Below are positions 1 to 8,240 of a stretch of 64,000 bases of DNA, one piece after another. The translations under genes and the position numbers were made by a program. Each line of letters opens with the position of its first letter. The stretch's first letter is position 1. Origin of the DNA: Trichomonas vaginalis G3 (taxonomy: Eukaryota > Parabasalia > Trichomonadida > Trichomonadidae); contig NC_067207.1 in NCBI RefSeq assembly GCF_026262505.1, positions 29,542,082 through 29,606,081 of the forward strand. Reading direction: 5' to 3'. The notes beneath the pieces are model-generated. The model saw only the letters and a list, made by a program, of their open reading frames with translations. It was not told the origin of the DNA and made no database searches.

Positions 1-3000
1 GGACTTTTAAGGGCCACAATGATATCGGATGGCAAATTATGGACAGGACCATCTACAATCATCTGTCCTGTCAATCGCTGGTTCCCTCTTTCTGCGACAA
101 TTTCTACAAATTTCACAAATCAGCTTTATGTCTTTCTTTACCTATCCCACGAAGAATGTTGTCGACCAACATTCCCATTGCCCGCAATTAAACCCGAAAA
201 GGCTTTGCTCCAAATTTCAAATGACGATAATCCAGAAAAAGCCGGTTTAATTGGCCCATTCGGTATCTTCAATGAGCTTACTCCAATAAAACGCGCTCAA
301 ATCTTCGAGTTCTACGTCAATTCCATTCCAGAAAGATTTGACGATTTAATTCTCTGGACGAAGCCAACGAAAGAGTCAGATAAGATCATTTTCAGGCAGC
401 ATCCCGAAAACAAGTTCAGAATGAACTACGAACCTCCATTAAACCGCACATCTTTGACTTTTCTGAATATTCTTTCAAATCGACTCGGAATATCAGTACT
501 AATACCAATGTACGGTGAACTCGATCTTCCCTACCGTAATGGCCAACTACTCCAAGATGGTGCGGTGAAATACACAAGATTATTAAGAAGATTAGTCTCC
601 ATTTGCAGGAAACCACAAATAGAGTTCATGCAGAACGAGGGCTTCAACATCATTGTTCATTTATTAGAATCAGCATCTCCAGAACACAGAACATATGAAT
701 TATACACCGATTTTTACAAAGTTTTGAATAATTTTTCATGTGAAAATCTTTTCAAAACGGTTTTATTGAATTTCAACTTATGGATTTCGAGTAATGATTT
801 TGAGAAGATCACATATCATTGGGGCCATGTTTTGTATCCTGCCTATCCAGAGATCTGTGACAATATCATGCCAATATCCAAAATTCTTCTGCTGATGAGA
901 AGTTATTTGTATTACGAACCGATAGAAGGTGGAATCATTGCACCAATAGGAAAAGTGAAGAAACCAAATTACGACACAAAAATAGTCAGAAGAAATTTAT
1001 TCACAACATGTTTAAGTTTGAAGAAAAAACTTAAAACAGAAGATGTCAATTTAATTGTAAATCAAATAATAACTAATGGCGAGAAGCAACAAGTCATTGA
1101 GTTACTTGATTTCCTTTCCGATGTTGTTATTTCTAGTAATGAAATTGATTATTCACATTTGATTTTGATTGTTAATTTGATTGCTACTTTGGATATGGAC
1201 ATAATCATTCAAATGTTGTTCACTATAAGAAGTGTTTCAAAGACTGTTATTGCTTTCATCATGGAAGAACAGTTGGAATACATCATAACTCAGTTACCAA
1301 ATATTTTAATCAACCCTGATTTTCTGAACAGACTCGTTCAAATTTGTAAAAGTGACAAAATTTATTTTCCACTTTTAGCATATGTCAGTTCATATAAAGA
1401 AGAATACTGTACAAAAGTATATGATGAGATACAACCATCTTCTGAGTTGTTTAGCTCTTCTTATTCACCTTTGTTCTCTGTTTATTCGATGATTGTTTAT
1501 TCAGAAAAGACGAAATCAAAAATCCAAACATTTTTGATTAATTGTGGTCCAAAAGTGTGGACAAAAGTATATTATATGTTAGAACTGATTGCAAACGCTT
1601 TTATGTTTAATTCTCTGGATATTTGCAGGAATTACATAAAAGAAATCAGTCAAAGATTCAAAGATTCGCCTTTAACAAGAAGTGTTGGCGAAACTGATGC
1701 TTTCTTACATATAATAAGAACATTTTTGTTCACAAAACCATGCAATTATATATCAAATACTTATAAAACTCTGTCAGAAGATTGTACTGAAACATACAAC
1801 ACGAAATTCGATTCATTGACTAATGGATTCGGTAGTGATCTGTTGGAATCTGTTGAAATGTCTCTGGAACAATTGGAACAAGCTGAAGAAGAAGAAAAAA
1901 CTGAACAAACAAATACAGAAAGTTCAGAAAATGAAAATTCTGAAAAACAACAAAAAACTGACGGTTCTTCAGAATTTTTGTCAATTTCTCGATTAATTAA
2001 AGAGAAATTAATGAACTCAAGTGTTACAATTAAAAACCCACCACCTAAGAAGATCAACGCCATTACTCCTGTTGTTTTATTCACAACATGTAAGAATTTT
2101 ATTCGAATTTCCGGCGGAAAACAAAATTCTTCATTCAACACTCCATATAAAGTTTTGATGAGCGAATTAACTGAAGACATGTGCGAAGAGACAATATCAG
2201 TTAGAATACGTAACAAACTAACAAATTCCGTGATGATAAGAAGATTCGGACTTATGACAGATAAAAACGGAAATTGGACTGAAATGGAATTGGCCAGTTT
2301 GGCATTGGACATTTTCTCTTTCTGTCCTCTTAAGAAACATGTGAGTACTTTGATATTGATCTGTTCTTATTTACTTAGAAATGGTTGTGAAAAAGGAAAG
2401 GAATTCATGGAAAACTCTCCAATGTTGACAAGAGAATTGTTACCTGATCATTGCGTTTACAACGCTTTGGCAACAAAAACTAACAATAAAATCATCGAAA
2501 TCGGAAAATTGCCTTACTCAGAAATGCTGAAAATTTCTGATTTCGCTTTGTCGAATGTTGCAAGAGATGATTTATGTGTGAATTACTTCAAGAGTTACAT
2601 GGATTTTCTCAGTTTGTTCACTGAAAAATCCCTGAAAACTCAACAATACACACAAGAACCAATTTTCAATGAACAAGTCAGTTTGACACAAAAATTGTTG
2701 ATGGATAAATCGGTTTTGTCAAACCGTAACCGTCAGACATGGAGAAAATTCTGGTCTAGACAGACAATCGAAGGATATCCATGGCATAATGCTGTCAAAT
2801 ACGGAACAGATGAAATAGTTAAGAAGAGAATTCCTGTGATTTGTTCTTTCTTCGTTCCAATGAAAGTCAAAAAAGTTTATTTATCGTCTGACACTGTAAA
2901 ATTGAGGACGAAATCAGTTTTCTTGGATAGAAATGATGAAATGGAAGACAACTACGAAGAGAAGACAGAAAACGACAACAACAAACAGGACTTTACATTC

Positions 3001-4971
3001 GAAACAACCACAGCAGAAGACATAAACATTTCTAGTTCGATTCCTGTAACTGTTTCGATAACTACAAATTCAATTATCATTGACAGGAGATTGGATTCGA
3101 ATACTAAAGTCATCAAACTGAAGAAGATAGAAAGCGTCTTACTAAAACCAACAGGAAAAGATTATTCTTCTTTAGAAATCAATTTAAATAACGGAACAAA
3201 TGTCCTCTTAAAATTGAAAGGAAAACTGACAGCTTTTGAATTTTTGGTGACATTAAGTTCATTGAATATCAATACATTGAGATTCCCTATTCAGAAAACA
3301 GGAACTCCGGAGTATTTCGCGTCAACAAATTACACGAAATTATGGGTAACAGGAAGAATAAGTAATTTCGAGTATTTGATTGCTTTGAATGTTTTTGCAG
3401 GAAGATCTTTTAATAGTTTGAGCCAATACCCAATATTCCCATGGTTATTAACTAATTACGATGATGGAGATTTGGAATTCTCAAGTGATTTGTCTAATGT
3501 CAAGTCGAAATTCTTCAGAGATCTTTCGAAACCAATCGGATCAATGAATCCAAACAGATTAAAAATTTTGGCGAAAGTTGCAAAAGAAATGAAATATTTG
3601 TATGATAATTTCATTTCAACGCCACAAAGAACTCTTGAAATGCTCTCAAGTATCGAACCTTTCAGATCATTGTACAAAGAAGAGAAACCGAAATCGATAC
3701 AAGAAATTTTCAAGAAATCTTACTGCGATTACGGTTTTTACGAAGAATCTGTTCCTGAATACTATTTCCTACCAGAATCAGTTGAAGGAATGAAGCTTCC
3801 TAAGTGGGCGAACAACTCCGCGTTCATGTTCGTCTACTTGAACAGGAAAATCCTCGAAAGCGACCAAGTTTCTGAAAATTTGCATCGATGGATTCATTTA
3901 GTTTTCGGAAGCGGAAGAAACGATGACATGAACACCTTCAATCCTGTAATATACGAAGGAAGTGATGTATCAAGAGGTGTTTGTCCTACACAGTTGTTCA
4001 AATCATTCCATCCTTCTCGAAAAGTTGTCGACAAAAAAGTTTTGAAACATTCAATTATGTCACCTTTTTCGTCAGATTTAAGAGGTGTTTGTGTCATCAA
4101 GAAAGACAAGGATGAGATCACTGTATTGACATTAGACAAGAACAGTTTCATTAGAACGTTGAGATTCAATCCAGAGAAATCGACAACGAGACTTATCAAT
4201 GAAAAACAATTCCAAATTCCTTTGACGATGTCGAATGCCGCAGAAGGACTCAATGTTTTGATTCCAATCACGAGTTTAAAGATCATGATGATTGGTACAA
4301 AGAAAGACAAAGTGCAGTTGATTTCTTTGGAAAGCGAATCAGAAAGAGAAGTTGTTTTCCATTCGAATATCACTGCTTATGATTTCTCTAGTAATTACAT
4401 GGCTTTTGCACAAACAGATTCAACAATTTCCATCTACAAACACAGCGAATCAATGATTTTCTCGATACAACTAAACGCTGGAACAATCGAAGCTTTAGCT
4501 GTTTCTGCAATTTTCCAGATGGTCGCTGTAGGAACAAGAGAAGGAGAAATCTATTTAGTGTCTATTTTATCAAAACACGTGACACAGATTTTGAATTTGG
4601 AATCTTTTGTTTGCACAAATTTGGTAATTACTAAAAATTGGGGATTCATTGTTGCTTTTTGCGAAGGTTTGGATGATACAAACTTGGCCGCAAAGATCGT
4701 TGTTTATACTTGCAATGGAGTTAAAGTGGCTGAATACCCAATAAACAGATTACCAACATTCGTTTGCTCCTTCAATGACAGGTACGGATTCGACCACATC
4801 ATTTTCACGAATTCGAATCAAGAAATGTTTTTGTTTGAAGCTCCTTTCCCTGAAAAGATGACGAAGATTTGCGATAAAATTGGAGATTCACTATATATTG
4901 AACAGTGGGGTACAAGGTCTCTGATTGCAATCACAACTGATGGTTCTGTTCATGTTATCCCGGTATTTTAA
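1..4971 (+). CDS. BEACH-WD40 domain protein (5' end outside window)
   Basis: Host gene of the BEACH (Beige/LYST/neurobeachin) family, large cytosolic scaffolds in vesicle trafficking and lysosome or contractile-vacuole biology. Numbered from the first ATG at 19 (1650 aa), a stretch near residues 80-100 (GPFGIFNELTP) resembles the end of the concanavalin-like domain of these proteins. An acidic Glu-rich linker lies near 615-655, a PH-like segment near 985-1090, the BEACH domain near 1105-1335 (ISNFEYLIALN, FPWLL, FRDLSKPIG, VPEYYFLPES, LPKWANNS, LHRWIHLVFG), then degenerate WD40 repeats to the end. The frame is open from base 1 to the ATG, and relatives are usually over 2000 aa, so the true start probably lies upstream of the window. 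No introns are evident. The family call is firm; the exact paralogue cannot be named. Confidence 0.9.
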   Translation, partial: GLLRATMISDGKLWTGPSTIICPVNRWFPLSATISTNFTNQLYVFLYLSHEECCRPTFPLPAIKPEKALLQISNDDNPEKAGLIGPFGIFNELTPIKRAQIFEFYVNSIPERFDDLILWTKPTKESDKIIFRQHPENKFRMNYEPPLNRTSLTFLNILSNRLGISVLIPMYGELDLPYRNGQLLQDGAVKYTRLLRRLVSICRKPQIEFMQNEGFNIIVHLLESASPEHRTYELYTDFYKVLNNFSCENLFKTVLLNFNLWISSNDFEKITYHWGHVLYPAYPEICDNIMPISKILLLMRSYLYYEPIEGGIIAPIGKVKKPNYDTKIVRRNLFTTCLSLKKKLKTEDVNLIVNQIITNGEKQQVIELLDFLSDVVISSNEIDYSHLILIVNLIATLDMDIIIQMLFTIRSVSKTVIAFIMEEQLEYIITQLPNILINPDFLNRLVQICKSDKIYFPLLAYVSSYKEEYCTKVYDEIQPSSELFSSSYSPLFSVYSMIVYSEKTKSKIQTFLINCGPKVWTKVYYMLELIANAFMFNSLDICRNYIKEISQRFKDSPLTRSVGETDAFLHIIRTFLFTKPCNYISNTYKTLSEDCTETYNTKFDSLTNGFGSDLLESVEMSLEQLEQAEEEEKTEQTNTESSENENSEKQQKTDGSSEFLSISRLIKEKLMNSSVTIKNPPPKKINAITPVVLFTTCKNFIRISGGKQNSSFNTPYKVLMSELTEDMCEETISVRIRNKLTNSVMIRRFGLMTDKNGNWTEMELASLALDIFSFCPLKKHVSTLILICSYLLRNGCEKGKEFMENSPMLTRELLPDHCVYNALATKTNNKIIEIGKLPYSEMLKISDFALSNVARDDLCVNYFKSYMDFLSLFTEKSLKTQQYTQEPIFNEQVSLTQKLLMDKSVLSNRNRQTWRKFWSRQTIEGYPWHNAVKYGTDEIVKKRIPVICSFFVPMKVKKVYLSSDTVKLRTKSVFLDRNDEMEDNYEEKTENDNNKQDFTFETTTAEDINISSSIPVTVSITTNSIIIDRRLDSNTKVIKLKKIESVLLKPTGKDYSSLEINLNNGTNVLLKLKGKLTAFEFLVTLSSLNINTLRFPIQKTGTPEYFASTNYTKLWVTGRISNFEYLIALNVFAGRSFNSLSQYPIFPWLLTNYDDGDLEFSSDLSNVKSKFFRDLSKPIGSMNPNRLKILAKVAKEMKYLYDNFISTPQRTLEMLSSIEPFRSLYKEEKPKSIQEIFKKSYCDYGFYEESVPEYYFLPESVEGMKLPKWANNSAFMFVYLNRKILESDQVSENLHRWIHLVFGSGRNDDMNTFNPVIYEGSDVSRGVCPTQLFKSFHPSRKVVDKKVLKHSIMSPFSSDLRGVCVIKKDKDEITVLTLDKNSFIRTLRFNPEKSTTRLINEKQFQIPLTMSNAAEGLNVLIPITSLKIMMIGTKKDKVQLISLESESEREVVFHSNITAYDFSSNYMAFAQTDSTISIYKHSESMIFSIQLNAGTIEALAVSAIFQMVAVGTREGEIYLVSILSKHVTQILNLESFVCTNLVITKNWGFIVAFCEGLDDTNLAAKIVVYTCNGVKVAEYPINRLPTFVCSFNDRYGFDHIIFTNSNQEMFLFEAPFPEKMTKICDKIGDSLYIEQWGTRSLIAITTDGSVHVIPVF

Positions 4972-5141
4972 TTTTTATTATTTATCTTGTATTATTGTAA
5001 ATATATATTTTCGTTTTATATATATTATCTTTTCCAAAATGTGTATCTCTTTATTCTGTTAATTTTACCAAAAGTTAACAAGAACATTCTCGCAACTTTG
5101 TTATATACTTATTTATTTGAAAGTAGATACACGTAAACTAC
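4972..5141. other. AT-rich 3' flank of the BEACH gene
   Basis: Short AT-rich sequence between the BEACH stop codon and the hAT target duplication. No gene, hairpin or repeat is visible. It probably contains the 3' end signals of the BEACH transcript, but none could be identified with confidence. Confidence 0.5.
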
Positions 5142-5149
5142 AAAATTTA
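5142..5149. repeat. 8-bp target duplication of hAT-like element, left
   Basis: AAAATTTA directly abuts the left terminal repeat and is repeated exactly at 32897-32904 beside the right terminal repeat. An 8-bp duplication is the hallmark of hAT transposition. Confidence 0.8.
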
Positions 5150-5170
5150 TAGGGTTGTACAAACTGGCAC
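5150..5170 (+). repeat. hAT-like terminal inverted repeat, left
   Basis: 21-bp terminal repeat, an exact inverted match to 32876-32896. It is followed by subterminal GTGCCAG/CTGGCA and repeated TGGCC motifs up to about 5238. Confidence 0.8.
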
Positions 5171-5240
5171 AATTTTGCGGGCCGCGTGCCAGCTCCTGGC
5201 AGGCGGCCAAAATCAAAAAAGTGGCCAAAAATCGGGCCTC

Positions 5241-5289
5241 GTGGCGTGGAAAGGGTGGAGCCCGAAGGGCGACATCCTTTCCACGCCAC
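5241..5289. repeat. Subterminal long hairpin of the hAT-like element
   Basis: Perfect 14-bp inverted arms (5241-5254 GTGGCGTGGAAAGG and 5276-5289) enclose a 21-nt loop that contains a small GCCC-GAA-GGGC hairpin (5260-5270). It is GC-rich in otherwise AT-rich DNA. Its role is unknown. A pyrimidine-rich T/C tract follows at about 5327-5405. Confidence 0.7.
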
Positions 5290-5508
5290 TCGGCCTATGA
5301 CCACAATTATATAATATGCTCATTATTATTTTTTCTTCTTTTCTCTTCTTTTTTTTTCTTTTTCTCTTTTCTTTCTTCTTTTTCCCTTTTCCCTTCCTTT
5401 TTTTCTAGTTTTGGAAAGGAAAAAGTAAAAAATTTAATAATTAATTTTATTACTATGAAAATATACTTTTTAGCTTATATTGTAAGCTGTGAGAGTTTTA
5501 AGTGATGG

Positions 5509-5511
5509 AAG

Positions 5512-5514
<3 letters not shown>
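5509..5514. repeat. 6-bp target duplication of Polinton copy A, left
   Basis: AAGATA precedes the A-tract that opens the element and recurs at 29726-29731 directly after the closing T-tract. Six-bp duplications are typical of Maverick/Polinton integration. Confidence 0.8.

Positions 5515-5543
<29 letters not shown>
5515..5543 (+). repeat. A-tract at element terminus
   Basis: 29 consecutive A residues form the outer tip of copy A; the right end has 19 T residues (29707-29725) and copy B begins with a similar A-run. The mirrored position shows it is part of the terminal inverted repeat and not a poly(A) tail. Confidence 0.7.
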
Positions 5544-5545
<2 letters not shown>

Positions 5546-5660
5546 TAGTGGGGCTTCCAGGCGCGTTGCGCCCTCTAGCCCTGAAGATGTTTAGTATAAA
5601 TGAAGTTTTTATTCGGAGGGCTTCCCGAAGATGTTTAGTATAAATGAAGTTTTTATTCGG
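5544..5660 (+). repeat. Polinton terminal inverted repeat, left (copy A)
   Basis: Begins GGTAGTGGGGCTTCCAGGC and contains two copies of a block ending GTTTAGTATAAATGAAG...TTATTCGG. The right end (29600-29706) is its inverted counterpart. A small hairpin, GGCGC-GTT-GCGCC here, is AGGCAC-TTC-GTGCCT at the other ends, so the pairing is kept while the sequence differs. Confidence 0.8.
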
Positions 5661-5787
5661 AAAATTGTTAGTCTTCTGGGTCGAAAACATTATATAATGT
5701 GTCGCTTTTCACAAATTATATATGTTTTCATGTTTTGTCACTTTTCTGTCACTTTTCAGGAAAAAACATTTTTATTATTATATATAA
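5661..5787. promoter_or_regulatory. Leader region before methyltransferase gene
   Basis: AT-rich region holding repeated TGTCACTTTTC and ATGTTTTGTCA motifs, ending in a T-run and TATATATAA directly before the methyltransferase ATG. The equivalent stretch in copy B (37241-37549) is longer and carries one palindromic repeat. A promoter role is inferred from position. Confidence 0.4.
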
Positions 5788-6606
5788 ATGAATTTTACAA
5801 AACCACCGTTACCGTTCTTTGGAAATAAGAGTAGATGTAAGGATATTCTATTGAGAGAACTTAAGAAACTACCGAATGGTCTAACATTTGTAGATTTGTT
5901 CGGTGGAAGTTTCTATATATCCCATCTGTGCCATACAATATTTCCAGACTCAAAGATTATATGCAATGACTTCGACAACTATATGGACCGTCTCAAACAT
6001 ATACCAGACACAAACAATATATTGAAAGCGTTAAAAGAAAAGATACCTATAGGTAAGATGGAACGTATACCATTAGATAAGAAAAATATTGTGAGAGAGG
6101 TTTTGAAAAAAGCAGAATATATAGACTGGGATAGTATATCTGCTAGACTATTATATAGTGGTTCTATAAGAGTTCATGACATTGAAACACTTATGTCAAA
6201 AGTTTTATATCTTAACTATACAAATGTTTTCAAAGAGAACATAGAAAAATATATTGAGGGCATAGAGTTTGTGAGATGTCATTGGACAGAGTTGTATGAA
6301 AAATATAAAGACAAGGAAAATGTTTTCTTTATAGTGGACCCGCCGTTCTATAACACATGGGATTTTCAATACCAAGTAGACTGGACTTTGAGAGACTCTT
6401 TAGAAACTTTAGACGTTTTACATAACCATCCATGCTTTTACTTTACATCCGATAAAAGTGGTTTGGAAACCGTTATGAGATGGTTAGAGGACATACATGA
6501 CTATGAGTTTAGATATGACAAGATAGAATATGAGAGAGGTCCTATAAACTGGAGAAAGTGTCACAATAAAGAAATTTTATTAGTAAGTAAATGTGGTTTG
6601 AAATAG
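5788..6606 (+). CDS. D12-class DNA adenine N6-methyltransferase
   Basis: 272 aa, the usual size for Dam/D12-type enzymes, which transfer a methyl group from S-adenosylmethionine to adenine N6. Visible motifs are the N-terminal LPFFGNKSR (family PF.G.K), the SAM-binding FVDLFGGS near 34-41, and the catalytic DPPF at 184-187. No restriction partner lies nearby, so it may mark or protect element DNA or alter host chromatin. The start follows a T-rich leader and is preserved in copy B. The 3' end overlaps the next small gene by 16 nt. The gene is almost identical in A and B, more so than most neighbours. Confidence 0.88.
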   Translation: MNFTKPPLPFFGNKSRCKDILLRELKKLPNGLTFVDLFGGSFYISHLCHTIFPDSKIICNDFDNYMDRLKHIPDTNNILKALKEKIPIGKMERIPLDKKNIVREVLKKAEYIDWDSISARLLYSGSIRVHDIETLMSKVLYLNYTNVFKENIEKYIEGIEFVRCHWTELYEKYKDKENVFFIVDPPFYNTWDFQYQVDWTLRDSLETLDVLHNHPCFYFTSDKSGLETVMRWLEDIHDYEFRYDKIEYERGPINWRKCHNKEILLVSKCGLK

Positions 6607-6722
6607 GACTACTTGTTTTAGGTTTTTTCCATTGTGTCATTTATTTCTTTGACGTGGCAGAAAGATATAGAGAATATGAAGATGAACCAATGCCTGCAAA
6701 TGTTCAGCATATGTACTCTTAA
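6591..6722 (+). CDS. Small single-pass membrane protein (43 aa)
   Basis: A 43-codon frame beginning inside the last codons of the methyltransferase gene. Residues 5-21 are hydrophobic (IGLLVLGFFHCVIYFF), followed by a charged tail (AERYREYEDEP), which suggests one membrane segment. The same frame is preserved in copy B at 38352-38483. The family is unknown. It may act in membrane association or exit, but that is only inference. Confidence 0.55.
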   Translation: MWFEIGLLVLGFFHCVIYFFDVAERYREYEDEPMPANVQHMYS

Positions 6723-6745
6723 GAGATATTTTTATCTAATATTAA

Positions 6746-7108
6746 ATGGACGCACAGAACTTAGCGAATGCACAGCAACCTGGACAACCAAACCCAGAGA
6801 ATATTCCAAATGAAGTTAGAATACAAACTGCAATGGCAAACTATGGTCAAGTGCCAACAGATGTACAAATGCAAACTGCCATGTCAAATGACGCTGCGTT
6901 AGGTTTGCCACCATGGTATGCAAATATGAGATGGAAAGAGTTTTATACAAACCCTGAAGTGGGATATAAACAACTTTATGCAGATGACGCGAACACAGGA
7001 GTTGACCCAGAATATGTTTTCTACCAGAGGAGAAACAGAATGTATGAGCTCCAGTTAAAGAATGCTATGGAACTCAACAGGAAACGTAAGAGACTAGGCG
7101 GACATTAG
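6746..7108 (+). CDS. Conserved element protein, 120 aa
   Basis: Starts at an ATG preceded by TTTTTATCTAATATTAA, the upstream pattern seen at most structural-side genes. The protein is Gln/Asn/Pro-rich at the start, has an internal near-repeat (VRIQTAMANYG and VQMQTAMSNDA around residues 24-47), then an aromatic segment (PPWYANMRWKEFY) and a basic end (NRKRKRLGGH). It is identical in copy B. No family was recognised. Its position among small virion-like proteins suggests a structural or accessory virion role. Confidence 0.65.
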   Translation: MDAQNLANAQQPGQPNPENIPNEVRIQTAMANYGQVPTDVQMQTAMSNDAALGLPPWYANMRWKEFYTNPEVGYKQLYADDANTGVDPEYVFYQRRNRMYELQLKNAMELNRKRKRLGGH

Positions 7109-7126
7109 ATTTTTACATATAGTAAA

Positions 7127-7369
7127 ATGGGTTTCTTCAGTAGTATTGGAAACTTCTTCAGAAGAGTTGGAAGAGGTATATGGAATGGAATAAAAACCGT
7201 AGGAAGAGGAATTTGGAACGGAGTCAAAAATATTGGTAAAAGAGTAGGTCAGTTCGTTGGTATTATACCTAAAGACCCTGAACCAGAAGAACAAGCTCCT
7301 GTTATACAACAGCCTGAACCTGCACCACAGTCTAGTTGGCAACCAAATCCAACACCTCAACCGTATTAA
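7127..7369 (+). CDS. Amphipathic Gly-N-terminal small protein, 80 aa
   Basis: Begins MGFFSSIGNFFRR and continues with repeated glycine-aromatic-basic segments (GRGIWNGIK, GRGIWNGVK), which can form an amphipathic helix of about 45 residues. The tail is Pro/Gln-rich. The form recalls membrane-active capsid-internal proteins such as adenovirus protein VI, but no homology can be claimed. A TTTTTACATATAGTAAA motif sits just before the ATG. It converges on the next gene with only 4 nt between stop codons. Conserved in copy B with a few changes. Confidence 0.6.
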   Translation: MGFFSSIGNFFRRVGRGIWNGIKTVGRGIWNGVKNIGKRVGQFVGIIPKDPEPEEQAPVIQQPEPAPQSSWQPNPTPQPY

Positions 7370-7373
7370 AAAA

Positions 7374-8222
7374 TTATATTTTTACCGTTCGATAGTAGTT
7401 GTATATGAAACTAAGTTCTAAGTAAAACGCATGGTATAATGGAATTATTCTCTTTCTTCCATCTGTTGTAAACCATACTTGAAAGTCTGAAATACTTCCA
7501 CTTGGTGGTTCATATAGCTTTGTAGGTTTTTCGTAAAAGTCATTTGCCAAGCATAAAAAAGAGTTTTGTGCACCAGAAAATGAAGCATGAACTATAATAG
7601 CATCTTGGTCGAAAACATTTTCATATGTTCCATTAGGGTTTTCGACTTCATAAAAGTTCGGGTGTACTGGATATGCTGCAGGCTGATTTAACATCCTCAT
7701 AAATCTATACCATGCCAAGTTGTTATATTTTGTAGAAATATAAACGTTTTCTCCAAGGTCTTCTATTCTATTGATTTTAACAGTTGCATTTTTCCTGTCA
7801 TATATAATATCGAGATGGTACTCTCCTTCGTCAATGTTATACTGTTTTGCATATTCGAGATAGATATCGTTTATTTTTTCTTGAAAAGCTTGAAGAGTTG
7901 TTTCTAAGTTTACAAGCAAATTCACTTGTAAAAGTTTTCCCTGTTCAAATTTCTCATACGTACGTTTTTCTTTGTTATAGTATCGAACTTCAAAACCGAC
8001 TGTAAATGGGAAACCATGTATGGCTTCTGAAATGAACTTCATTCTACGAAAGCCAATAGCTTTTGTGACAGATGGGTCTCTTAACCATCTTAACGGGTAG
8101 TCAAAACGATAGCCTTCATGCTTTACGGTCTCTGTCTCAAACTTTTGACCTACATTGGTAAAAAGTTCATCTAATGGTTTAGTTGTAGCAACTCTTGAAT
8201 TTTCTTTTTCTATTGAAAGCAT
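7374..8222 (-). CDS. Conserved 282-aa protein, paralogue of the 286-aa gene
   Basis: The protein resembles the product of 12997-13857 along its whole length: shared TKPLD.[IL]FTN.G near the start, YRFDYP[LI]RWL, AIGFRR, and SDFQVWFTT with an ELSFIYNY end. Predicted to be strand-rich with no membrane segment. The family was not recognised. A C-terminus rich in short hydrophobic strands would suit a capsid-vertex or jelly-roll-type protein, but this is inference. It is divergently transcribed from the fibre gene with an 18-bp spacer. Nearly unchanged in copy B (about three replacements). Confidence 0.65.
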   Translation of the reverse strand: MLSIEKENSRVATTKPLDELFTNVGQKFETETVKHEGYRFDYPLRWLRDPSVTKAIGFRRMKFISEAIHGFPFTVGFEVRYYNKEKRTYEKFEQGKLLQVNLLVNLETTLQAFQEKINDIYLEYAKQYNIDEGEYHLDIIYDRKNATVKINRIEDLGENVYISTKYNNLAWYRFMRMLNQPAAYPVHPNFYEVENPNGTYENVFDQDAIIVHASFSGAQNSFLCLANDFYEKPTKLYEPPSGSISDFQVWFTTDGRKRIIPLYHAFYLELSFIYNYYRTVKI

Positions 8223-8240
8223 ATTTTATCTAGAATAAAA
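8223..8240. promoter_or_regulatory. 18-bp bidirectional promoter spacer
   Basis: The sequence ATTTTATCTAGAATAAAA is all that separates two divergent start codons. Read either way it gives a TTTTAT-type box followed by A-rich sequence and ATG. Copy B has the same spacer at 39984-40001. This implies that the transcription signals lie within or very close to the coding starts. Confidence 0.55.

Noticed and set aside
5155-5505. 116-codon frame at the left end of the hAT-like element
   Set aside because: It consists of terminal repeat, hairpin and a T/C tract giving Phe/Ser runs; there is no transposase similarity.
5515-5543. A-tract read as a poly(A) tail of a LINE or SINE
   Set aside because: The matching T-tract at the other end and the inverted repeats show it is part of the Polinton terminus.
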